This document shows positions 1-6,804 of a stretch of DNA of 47,655 nt, piece after piece. The notes below the pieces were generated by a model that was given only the letters and a program-made list of their open reading frames with translations, did no database searches and had not been told where the DNA came from. Position 1 is the stretch's first letter. Each line of letters starts with the position of its first letter. Origin of the DNA: a virus. Location: IMG/VR virus record IMGVR_UViG_3300017738_000006, positions 1 through 47,655 of that record. One strand, given 5' to 3'. The position numbers and the translations under genes were made by a program.

Positions 1-112
1 CAGTCGTAAAATATTCAACTTTTGGTAGTTGAACAATATTAAACTTAAACTGAGTAGGACTTGCATAGTCTAACTGAGTTGGTTGTCTATCTATTCCAAA
101 TACTTGTGCCAT
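1..112 (-). CDS. Tail-tube-fold virion protein, N-terminal 37 residues only
   Basis: The gene starts at the ATG at 112 and runs off the left edge. The visible protein begins MAQVFGIDRQPTQLDYASPT and continues with a segment (FKFNIVQLPKVEYF) that resembles the first strand of gp19-like tail tube or baseplate-tube proteins of marine T4-like phages. It could be a baseplate tube-initiator-type protein (gp54/gp48 class), but too little is visible to decide. There is no Shine-Dalgarno sequence. A CTAAATA late-promoter element ends five bases before the ATG, so the mRNA may be leaderless. The gene is separated from gene 23 by a terminator and looks like the first gene of a new transcription unit. 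Confidence 0.55.
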   Translation of the reverse strand, partial: MAQVFGIDRQPTQLDYASPTQFKFNIVQLPKVEYFTT

Positions 113-117
113 ACTAC

Positions 118-124
118 TATTTAG
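118..124 (-). promoter_or_regulatory. Late promoter -10 (CTAAATA) abutting the ATG
   Basis: On the minus strand CTAAATA is followed by GTAGT and then the ATG at 112. T4-type late promoters start transcription about five to six bases after the TATAAATA box, so the start would fall on the ATG. The box lies just beyond the T-tract of the gene 23 terminator. The assignment rests on motif and position only. Confidence 0.5.
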
Positions 125-126
125 TC

Positions 127-154
127 AAAAAAAAGAGGGGTCTTGCGACCCCTC
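127..154 (-). terminator. Rho-independent terminator after gene 23
   Basis: On the minus strand a perfect 8-bp stem (GAGGGGTC/GACCCCTC) closes a GCAA tetraloop and is followed by eight T residues. It lies about 30 bases after the gene 23 stop codon and ends transcription of the head gene unit. This is the clearest intrinsic terminator in the window. Confidence 0.93.
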
Positions 155-182
155 CAAGTTTACACTAGTAATATTATACTGA

Positions 183-1511
183 TTACATGAGGTTTGCGAC
201 TTTAACTCTTCTGTAATACTTGTTAGTATTTGCAGAGATGGAGATCGCACCCTCAGCAGAAGCTGCAACTGTTCCTGTGTGGAATGGGTTAGCTGCGATA
301 CCATATCGAGTTTTAAAACCAATTTTTGGTTGGAAAGTGTGTTCCCCAACTGCACGAACCATTTGTAGTGGAACGTATGGGCAGTAGAACATACCAGCAT
401 CGTAAGGTGATGTTCCTTTGTATCCAACAACGTAGTATTGAGAAGCGGCTACGTTTGCAGAATATGGGTCAACATACACTTTGTATCGTCCGTTAAGAAC
501 TCCAGCAAAAGTAGTTGTTGTGTCGTCAACATTTAGGTTGTTCGCAAGAGCAGGTGTGTAGTCAAGTACACCAGCCATTTGTAGTGCAGAGGCAACATCA
601 GCAGAACATATAACCATGTTACCTTTTCCTCTACGAGTTTGTTGACCGATTGCATTAGCATCTCTTTCAAGAGCAAACATTAGACCTTTGAACTTTTCAA
701 CTGACCATCTACCATTTGAGTCTGTATCTAAGTCAAAGATACCAGCGGTAGTTGTGTTCACTTGAGCACCTTTTACAGAAGAAACGTAGATATTTCTAAC
801 AACTTCTCTGTTTATTTCTGCAAGTATTTCAGCAGATAAGATGTTTGCAAGTTCAGTTTCAGCGTCAAGACCATGTATCGCTTTCAAGTCTTGTGCAAGT
901 TCCATTGTGTACTCTGCCTTTAGGGCTCTAGTAACAGCGGTAACTGTGTGCTTCTCAATTGAGAACGCCATTTCTGCAAAAGTGTTTGTAGATGAGTTAT
1001 CACCTAATGCTTCACCTTGTGCAGTAGTCATACCTGTTGCAGTTTCGTATGTTCCAACAGGACTATCGTTAAGAACAGCAGGGTTAGTTGCAGTATCAGT
1101 GATATCTCCACCACCTGTTGTTCCTTGTGCGTTTTGGTTTGAGAAATCTTGTTGTGACTCGTCTGCGAGCATTTCTGCACCAGTTTGTGAAGTCTTTCTA
1201 GATCTCATTGCGAATATAAGACCTGTGGGGCCTGTCATAGGTTGTACACCACAGATGTCATAAGCGATTAAGTTAGGCATAGACCTTCTGACAAGTGAGA
1301 TCAAAATTGGATCCCAATTATCTATTGAAGTACCAGTTGCGTTTTCTGGTGCTGCCTCTCTCAAGAACGCTCTGTCCTCTCTGAGTGCTTTTTCTTGGTT
1401 TTCAAGAATTAAAGTAGTAACTGCCCTTTTGTATGCATCCTCAATCTTAGGTAGATCTGGGTGTGCAAGGACTGGTGACCACTTCTCTTGTAGATGTTCT
1501 GTCTGAAACAT
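183..1511 (-). CDS. gp23: Major capsid protein gp23
   Basis: This is the T4-type major head protein that forms the hexamers of the prohead shell. The 442-residue product keeps the family hallmark around residues 74-92 (RRSMPNLIAYDICGVQPM) and a C-terminal RYGIAANPF segment. T4 gp23 is 521 residues, so this is a short marine-type version. The sequence LRE at residues 50-52 followed by Ala fits the (L/I)xE consensus of the gp21 prohead protease, and mature protein probably starts near residue 53. A good AAGGAGA ribosome site (1518-1524) and a TATAAATA late promoter precede the ATG, and a strong terminator follows, so it can be expressed at high level independently. It follows scaffold and protease genes as in T4. 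No gp24 vertex paralogue is seen. Confidence 0.97.
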   Translation of the reverse strand: MFQTEHLQEKWSPVLAHPDLPKIEDAYKRAVTTLILENQEKALREDRAFLREAAPENATGTSIDNWDPILISLVRRSMPNLIAYDICGVQPMTGPTGLIFAMRSRKTSQTGAEMLADESQQDFSNQNAQGTTGGGDITDTATNPAVLNDSPVGTYETATGMTTAQGEALGDNSSTNTFAEMAFSIEKHTVTAVTRALKAEYTMELAQDLKAIHGLDAETELANILSAEILAEINREVVRNIYVSSVKGAQVNTTTAGIFDLDTDSNGRWSVEKFKGLMFALERDANAIGQQTRRGKGNMVICSADVASALQMAGVLDYTPALANNLNVDDTTTTFAGVLNGRYKVYVDPYSANVAASQYYVVGYKGTSPYDAGMFYCPYVPLQMVRAVGEHTFQPKIGFKTRYGIAANPFHTGTVAASAEGAISISANTNKYYRRVKVANLM

Positions 1512-1539
1512 AATGCTTCTCCTTTTAATATTATCTACT

Positions 1540-1547
1540 TATTTATA
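1540..1547 (-). promoter_or_regulatory. Late promoter TATAAATA for gene 23
   Basis: An exact T4-type TATAAATA lies 28 bases upstream of the gene 23 ATG, leaving room for a short leader with an AAGGAGA ribosome site. It is in the gap between the scaffold stop codon and gene 23. Confidence 0.85.
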
Positions 1548-1554
1548 ATTTTCG

Positions 1555-3033
1555 TTACTTTGCACCATTGCCAAATTTACCGATTGCCCTCATATATGAG
1601 TGCATAGAGTCGGTAGTATCAACGTCCTGTGCAGATCCAGTCTCCTCATCATCAATTACAGTTTCAGTTTCTACTGGTGTTTTCTTTCCAACTTTAGGAA
1701 AGTAAGACTCTTTTAGAGTGTCTAACTTTTCTTTGAAAGAACTTTCGTCTGTGAACTCCACATCTCCAGTAAGAGAGCGAAACTTTTCAATTTCTGTTTC
1801 AGCGAGATCGTCAGTAGCTTCTGATATCGCCTTTTCCTTTATTAGAGAGGTTTTGTCTTGTCTTAATGTTACAATATTTGATATTGCTTCATCAAGTTTA
1901 CCCTCTAACTCAGTAATCTTCTCTGATTGTGCTTCTAGTACATCATACTTTTCATCTGGTACGTCTACATAATGATCTTCAAATAGTTGCTTCAACCCAG
2001 AAATGAAATCCTCTGCAATTTCGCCTTTTAGGCCTCTTTCGACTGCGAGTTCATTTTCTTTCATCCATTCTTCGACAACGTAGTTCAGATAAGTGTCAAC
2101 TTTCTCTGATAACTCTTCCTTTGTCTGTTCTATAGATTCATCTAATTCTGATTTATATTGACCCTCTAGTCTTTCGACTTCGGTTCTAATTTTAGATTTT
2201 ACAGCGGCTTCGAATACTGTTGCAGCTTTTCTCTTGAACTCTTCTGAAAGGTCACCCTCTCCGTTCATAAGTGCATTAACGTGTTCTGAAACATCGACAG
2301 TCTTTAATCGAGCTTCGATTGCTTCATTCATATCGTCATCATCATCTTTTTCGTCATCGTCATGAGCACCCATTTTCTGCATAGCTGCATACATAGCCAT
2401 CATTTGTGGTTTTGTCATTTTGTTGTTTAACATTTTGTTCATACCGGCATGAAGTTTCTCTTTGGTCATCTTCTTTGGGTCTTCCATGTCTTCATGATGT
2501 GCTTCAGATACCATTATTTGCATATCTTCTGCCATGACTTTCTCTTCGATACCATGTTTGAACTGGACATCATACCACTGTACAAAACCCTCATCATCTG
2601 GTATTGCGTGTGAACCATGAACTGGTTTACCTTTACCCCATACTGGATGTTCTACGACTGTTGCACAATCGTGATCTTTTGAGTGACATAGTTCTCTGAT
2701 TTCCTCGTCTGAATATCCTTCTTCCATATCTTTTCCATTCTTCTTTTTATGGGCCATTGCATTGAGTTTTTTCATTTTGTCTGGAGCACCCTCACCTTTT
2801 TGTTGTGCATCACCACCGATCTCTTTGGCAGCTCCGGCAACTTTCTTCGCTGGTGCATCTCCTTGAGTTGGTGAAACGACTGCTTTACCAGTGTCTTGTA
2901 CTTCACCATTCGCTTTTTTCTTCATTGGTTCGGCTGCGACTGCACCTTTTTTTGGTGCATCATGCATACCCTCTTCGAGCTCGGCCATAACTTCCGCCTC
3001 TAGCTCTTCTATAGTTTTTTCTGTATTTGACAT
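1555..3033 (-). CDS. gp22: Prohead core scaffold, gp22-like, with long N-terminal extension
   Basis: The protein should form the internal core on which gp23 assembles and is then digested by gp21. The C-terminal half (about residues 240-460) is a long charged coiled-coil typical of gp22. T4 gp22 is 269 residues; this one is 492. The extra N-terminal half holds a Lys/Ala-rich stretch (25-100), a compact domain around 127-175 (EHPVWGKGKPVHGSHAIPDD, then VQWYDVQFKHGIE) that looks like a small SH3/tudor-type beta barrel, and a very acidic run at 225-234. It has its own TATAAATA promoter and sits between protease gene 21 and capsid gene 23. The gp22 assignment is firm by position and composition; the fold of the added domain is an inference. 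Confidence 0.88.
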   Translation of the reverse strand: MSNTEKTIEELEAEVMAELEEGMHDAPKKGAVAAEPMKKKANGEVQDTGKAVVSPTQGDAPAKKVAGAAKEIGGDAQQKGEGAPDKMKKLNAMAHKKKNGKDMEEGYSDEEIRELCHSKDHDCATVVEHPVWGKGKPVHGSHAIPDDEGFVQWYDVQFKHGIEEKVMAEDMQIMVSEAHHEDMEDPKKMTKEKLHAGMNKMLNNKMTKPQMMAMYAAMQKMGAHDDDEKDDDDDMNEAIEARLKTVDVSEHVNALMNGEGDLSEEFKRKAATVFEAAVKSKIRTEVERLEGQYKSELDESIEQTKEELSEKVDTYLNYVVEEWMKENELAVERGLKGEIAEDFISGLKQLFEDHYVDVPDEKYDVLEAQSEKITELEGKLDEAISNIVTLRQDKTSLIKEKAISEATDDLAETEIEKFRSLTGDVEFTDESSFKEKLDTLKESYFPKVGKKTPVETETVIDDEETGSAQDVDTTDSMHSYMRAIGKFGNGAK

Positions 3034-3059
3034 GGGGATGTCTCCTCTATTTTAATATT

Positions 3060-3067
3060 TATTTATA
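3060..3067 (-). promoter_or_regulatory. Late promoter TATAAATA for the scaffold gene
   Basis: An exact TATAAATA lies 26 bases upstream of the ATG at 3033 and directly after the gene 21 stop codon. A GAGGAGA-type ribosome site follows. Confidence 0.8.
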
Positions 3068-3069
3068 AG

Positions 3070-3729
3070 TTATAACTTTTTGAGAAACCTTAAAAATTCT
3101 AAGGCATTCTCGTTTTCCTGTCGTTTGCGTACTCGTTCATTTATTCTTCGTTTTTGACGTTCTAGTTCTGCCTCAACTAATGAACCATTGTTCCAAACCC
3201 ACTCTTTTCCCTCCATGATACCCTCTACGAAAGCATTCGGAGCGGAAGGGTCTGCAACGATGTCGGCTGCAGTCGCCAGGTAAAAGTCACTTCTCACATA
3301 GTTAGCACCATTCTTTTGGTCTAAACTCCCCATTCCTCTTGATGAAACTCCAAGTTTTGCACCCTCGTCCATCAAAGATTTAACAATATTTCCCATTGGT
3401 GTTTTGAGTATTTTCGCCTCACCAATGAAATTCTTTCCGTCTGGTTTGAGAGATGTAATCATATGTGATGCTCTCTCAAGATTTACTGTTGGGCCATCTG
3501 GGTGTCCCAACTCTCCAAACGCACGATTCTCGTTGATATATTCTTTATTATATCTGTTTACTTCTTTATTTAGTACTTCCATAGGATAGACACGACCATT
3601 TCTATTCTTTATGTCTGCTTGCATAAAGACACCTCGTATCTTATAATTTTTCTTTCCGTTCTCTTGTTCCTCGCAGATATACTCTACGTTTTGAATTTCT
3701 TCTGATATTAGTTTTACTGTCTGTGTCAT
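3070..3729 (-). CDS. gp21: Prohead core protease gp21
   Basis: This serine protease of the T4 gp21 family digests the scaffold and trims gp23 during head maturation. At 219 residues it matches T4 gp21 (212). Visible catalytic landmarks are His76 in FGELGHPDGPTVNLE, the Ser129/Ser130 pair in LGVSSRGMGS and an Asp in DIVADPSAP (156-164). A basic C-terminal tail (190-219) is rich in Arg and Lys. The start codon overlaps the stop of the upstream 161-residue gene as ATGA, which suggests translational coupling. Confidence 0.95.
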   Translation of the reverse strand: MTQTVKLISEEIQNVEYICEEQENGKKNYKIRGVFMQADIKNRNGRVYPMEVLNKEVNRYNKEYINENRAFGELGHPDGPTVNLERASHMITSLKPDGKNFIGEAKILKTPMGNIVKSLMDEGAKLGVSSRGMGSLDQKNGANYVRSDFYLATAADIVADPSAPNAFVEGIMEGKEWVWNNGSLVEAELERQKRRINERVRKRQENENALEFLRFLKKL

Positions 3730-4211
3730 ACTGGATTCGCCTGTGTTACTACTTCTATGTGGACTGCACCATCACTACCACTACCTGTTTCATTGATGAC
3801 TGATATAAAATAGTTTTCCTCAGCAGCGTTGATTAATACACCACTTCCAGCGTTCAAACCATCTGCATCTGTTCCGTCTAAGTGAATTAAAGACCCAGCA
3901 TCTGATTGGTCTGAGTCTGTTCCGTCTAATGCGACCCTAGCACCTGTATCACCTCCAACTATCGGTGACCTGTCTCCCTCTGGTACAATGTTTACTGTAT
4001 TATTTGCTCTGAGGTATAATCCATTTGATGATGTGACTGCTGTTCTCTGATCAATACTTGTTACCTTTATGAAAACATCATTTCCACCAAATTCGTTTAC
4101 TCTAAATGCATTTCCGTTTCCTAATTTTCCTAGTGCAAGTCCATGAGCTGCATCGTCACCCAGAGTTGATGCAGTAATCGTACCAACGTGTCTAATTAAT
4201 TTTAAAGCCAT
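3726..4211 (-). CDS. Unknown virion-module protein with acidic LDGTD repeats
   Basis: I do not recognise this 161-residue protein. It sits between the small prohead-core genes and protease gene 21, where T4 has no extra gene, and has an AAGGAAGAG ribosome site. Residues about 93-127 hold two tandem acidic units, LDGTDSDQSDAGSLIH and LDGTDADGLNAGSGVLI, of a repeat found in at least five other virion proteins here. The N-terminus (MALKLIRHVGTITASTLGDD) and the remainder look like short beta strands with no signal peptide or membrane segment. A small head-surface or decoration protein is a reasonable guess from position, without direct evidence. Confidence 0.75.
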   Translation of the reverse strand: MALKLIRHVGTITASTLGDDAAHGLALGKLGNGNAFRVNEFGGNDVFIKVTSIDQRTAVTSSNGLYLRANNTVNIVPEGDRSPIVGGDTGARVALDGTDSDQSDAGSLIHLDGTDADGLNAGSGVLINAAEENYFISVINETGSGSDGAVHIEVVTQANPV

Positions 4212-4220
4212 CTCTCTTCC

Positions 4221-4469
4221 TTAAATTGTTAACATTTCTTTTTCAAAATAACCCATGAGTTCTTTTTCGGAAACCCTGTACTTTTTAGAGATTTGTTGTA
4301 TAGTTTTCTCAAAAGTATTTAGGAAATCTTGAGGTTTAGAGTCCATTTTTTTAAAGATATCGTCAACTGCATCTCGCATCTTTGGAGATAACTTCTTATA
4401 TAACTTAGATTTTTTGTGTTCATCTTTCTCCGTTACTGGAGTATAAAATGAATCAAACTTCTTCGACAT
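4221..4469 (-). CDS. Small basic protein in the gp68 (prohead core) position
   Basis: The product is 82 residues and Lys-rich, predicted helical (KLSPKMRDAVDDIFKKMDSK), and lies third after the portal gene, where T4 encodes prohead core protein gp68. I chose the ATG at 4469 over the one at 4475 because AAAGGA lies eight bases upstream of 4469 but only two bases from 4475. It overlaps the preceding gene by 17 bases. The core-protein role is inferred from synteny and charge only. Confidence 0.7.
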   Translation of the reverse strand: MSKKFDSFYTPVTEKDEHKKSKLYKKLSPKMRDAVDDIFKKMDSKPQDFLNTFEKTIQQISKKYRVSEKELMGYFEKEMLTI

Positions 4470-4632
4470 CTCCATCGTCCTTTACTACAGTTTTTACAAA
4501 ACTATTTGCAACTTCTCTACGTTTAGTTTCTAAAGCCGCACCAATCTTATTTTGCATTGCAGATTTGAAAGAACTTTCTGCTTCAAGGTTCTTACCCATT
4601 TGTAACGCATCTACGAAATCTTCACTACTCAT
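4453..4632 (-). CDS. gp67: Small prohead core protein, gp67-like by position
   Basis: The product is 59 residues: MSSEDFVDALQMGKNLEAES, then a helical FKSAMQNKIGAALETKRREV segment and an acidic C-terminus (KDDGDVEEV). T4 gp67 is a small acidic-tailed core protein encoded directly after portal gene 20, as here. I chose the ATG at 4632 because AAGGAGGAG is placed perfectly before it; upstream in-frame ATGs lie inside gene 20 without such a site. It overlaps the gene 20 stop by eight bases. Confidence 0.72.
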   Translation of the reverse strand: MSSEDFVDALQMGKNLEAESSFKSAMQNKIGAALETKRREVANSFVKTVVKDDGDVEEV

Positions 4633-6229
4633 TATTATCTCCTCCTTGTTTTGGTGGTTCATCATTATCATATTTATCTACATCATCTGCACCGATAATA
4701 TTACCACCTTGTGATGGATATCTTGTGACACCATCTGTGTTTTGGGGTAAATCTACTCCACCATCTTCAACATCTTCTCCTGCTTCTCTATTCATTTGTT
4801 TTTGCATTTCTTCAATCTCATAGTCTGTCATTTGCAATACGTTTGTTTGCACCCATTGTTTACTAAAGAATGTTCCGATATAAGAGTCGATAGTTCCTAA
4901 CATATCAACTTGTTCTCTGAGTATCTCTGCTTTCTTGAGTTCTGCAAAATGACCATCTTGCATGAAGTCATACTGTATGTGTTGATTCATTTTATCCCAA
5001 TCCTCAAGAGTAATAACACCCTTGAGAACTAGTTGGGTTTTTAGAATATCTGTGAAGAGAGGAGTAAACTTTTTTCTAAGTCTTTGTACAAACTTAGTAA
5101 ATTTAAGTTCATCTCTTGTAATCTCTGTGGAACGACCAAGACTGAAACCTTGTTCTGCTTCTAGTCTTGAGATAGGAACATTGAGTGACCTGTATAGTTT
5201 TCTCTGAAAGTAAATTATATCATCTATCTCACCAAGATTAGAACCACCAGGCAGTGTAGTAATCTCTGTTCCTCTACCACCCTCTCGTCTTGGTAACCAA
5301 AAGTCTTCCAACATTGACATATGATTTCTATCATCTCGTATCTCACCAGTAGATGCATCATAGACCAGTTTGTTTCTATATCTGTTCATCACATCTTTTA
5401 GATACTGTTCTGCTTTTATCTTCGGTAAGTTACCCACATCAATATAGAATATTCTTCTTTCTGGGGCTCTTGATATCCTGTAAATAACTAACGCATCTTC
5501 AATCATGCGTAACTGGTTTACAGGTTTTATCGCTTTATGTAAATACGATAGAACGTGTCCTTTGTTTGCATCTACCAAACCAGATGGACAATATGTAATA
5601 CTATCTGGTGATATTCTTATACCCTCAGATGTTCCTGTCATCGCCATACCTTTTTCATTGTAAAGGTAATACTCTTCTACTTTTTTAATTAAATTTAAAC
5701 TAGTACCACTCTTAGGTTGTTTTACTAGTTCTCTAACTTTCTTGATTTTTCTGGGTTCAATAAACCTAAGTTCCATCACACCCTGTCTTGGATTTTTCTT
5801 ATCAATCACTTTGTGATAGTATAATCTACCATCAACATACCATCTACGAAAGATATCGTGACCTTTTGTATCAAAGTCTAAAAGTCTGAGAACACTATCA
5901 AACTCTTCTCTCACTCTATCTTTTATTCTTTTGGGATATGGTAATCTATCTAAAACAATAGATACCGATTGATCTCTTTCATCAGCAACGATACCCTCGT
6001 TTACAATATCTTCAATCGCAGAGTCACACTCTGGTTGTTGTGATATATCACGATATCTTCTGATTAAGTCTTGTTCTGTGCGATCTCTACCATCTGCATC
6101 TAGAACTTGACTATAAAAACCACCACCACTTAGGTCGATAGCCCCATCATTAGACGTAGGGGCGGTGAACTTCTCACCACCCTTACTATCTTTGATTCTT
6201 TCAAACTTGAAACCAAATAGTTCTGCCAT
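4625..6229 (-). CDS. gp20: Portal vertex protein gp20
   Basis: The portal ring is the DNA entry and exit gate at one head vertex and nucleates prohead assembly. The 534-residue product is close to T4 gp20 (524). Recognisable family features are the RYRDISQQPECDSAIEDIVN segment near the N-terminus, a central FIEPRKIKKVRE, and RAPERRIFYIDVGNLPK with DFWLPRREGGRGTEITTLPG, which are typical portal clip/stem sequences. The C-terminus is acidic and Gln/Asp-rich. The gene has a GGAG ribosome site and a CTAAATA-type late promoter just upstream. Confidence 0.97.
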   Translation of the reverse strand: MAELFGFKFERIKDSKGGEKFTAPTSNDGAIDLSGGGFYSQVLDADGRDRTEQDLIRRYRDISQQPECDSAIEDIVNEGIVADERDQSVSIVLDRLPYPKRIKDRVREEFDSVLRLLDFDTKGHDIFRRWYVDGRLYYHKVIDKKNPRQGVMELRFIEPRKIKKVRELVKQPKSGTSLNLIKKVEEYYLYNEKGMAMTGTSEGIRISPDSITYCPSGLVDANKGHVLSYLHKAIKPVNQLRMIEDALVIYRISRAPERRIFYIDVGNLPKIKAEQYLKDVMNRYRNKLVYDASTGEIRDDRNHMSMLEDFWLPRREGGRGTEITTLPGGSNLGEIDDIIYFQRKLYRSLNVPISRLEAEQGFSLGRSTEITRDELKFTKFVQRLRKKFTPLFTDILKTQLVLKGVITLEDWDKMNQHIQYDFMQDGHFAELKKAEILREQVDMLGTIDSYIGTFFSKQWVQTNVLQMTDYEIEEMQKQMNREAGEDVEDGGVDLPQNTDGVTRYPSQGGNIIGADDVDKYDNDEPPKQGGDNNE

Positions 6230-6251
6230 AATATCTCCTACTTACTATTTG

Positions 6252-6258
6252 TATTTAG
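6252..6258 (-). promoter_or_regulatory. Late promoter (CTAAATA) for portal gene 20
   Basis: CTAAATA lies 22 bases upstream of the gene 20 ATG, followed by a leader with AGGAGA. CTAAATA is a variant late -10 used by marine T4-like phages. It sits in the 39-base gap between genes 19 and 20. Confidence 0.6.
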
Positions 6259-6268
6259 TAGGTTAGAT

Positions 6269-6802
6269 TTAGAAACTTACGCCAGATGGTTCGTAGTGTT
6301 GGTATCTCCAAGATACTTCAAATGTTTCTATCTCACCAGCTTCTGCACTACTTAATGCAATATCACCGATGGTCAAAGGATACGCATTTCTAAAGATGTA
6401 TGTCTTCAGAATTGTGTCATCTCTATCTAACTGTTCTACAAATAAGTCTGTCTGATAATCAGATGGAGATGTCACACCAGTATTATTTGCAAAGTCGTTA
6501 ATACCATTGTGCCATAGTTCCATCGCATTTCTTATCATAAAGTCTGTATCATTGTAGAAAGTAGTTGACCATACGTCTGGTGCTGGTCTATCTCCAGAAA
6601 CATAGATGTTTCGACCTCTGAATGGAACTGCAATCTCACCAAGTGTTGATGCTGGTAAGATACTTGCAGTCACTAGGAATGATGCTCGTCTTACATCAAG
6701 TCCTATTGCAATTCCAGAGGGTGGTGTTACAGTTACCCTAAATTGGTTTGCACGAGCACCACCACCGATAAGGTTTGCTTTAAAGTCATCTATATTTGCC
6801 AT
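6269..6802 (-). CDS. gp19: Tail tube protein gp19
   Basis: This protein polymerises into the inner tail tube. The 177-residue product compares with 163 in T4 and carries family features: an N-terminal GGGARANQFRVTVTPP segment, PFRGRNIYVSGDRPAPDVWS near residue 60-80 and a C-terminal EVSWRYQHYEPSG. The start lies two bases after the gene 18 stop codon with an AGGAGG-type site inside the end of gene 18, so sheath and tube are co-expressed. Confidence 0.95.
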   Translation of the reverse strand: MANIDDFKANLIGGGARANQFRVTVTPPSGIAIGLDVRRASFLVTASILPASTLGEIAVPFRGRNIYVSGDRPAPDVWSTTFYNDTDFMIRNAMELWHNGINDFANNTGVTSPSDYQTDLFVEQLDRDDTILKTYIFRNAYPLTIGDIALSSAEAGEIETFEVSWRYQHYEPSGVSF

Positions 6803-6804
6803 GA

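Noticed and set aside
4671-4678. GATAAATA within the 3' end of gene 20 as a late promoter for gp67
   Set aside because: It differs from the consensus at the first base, is within coding sequence and the downstream genes can be read from the gene 20 promoter; evidence too weak.
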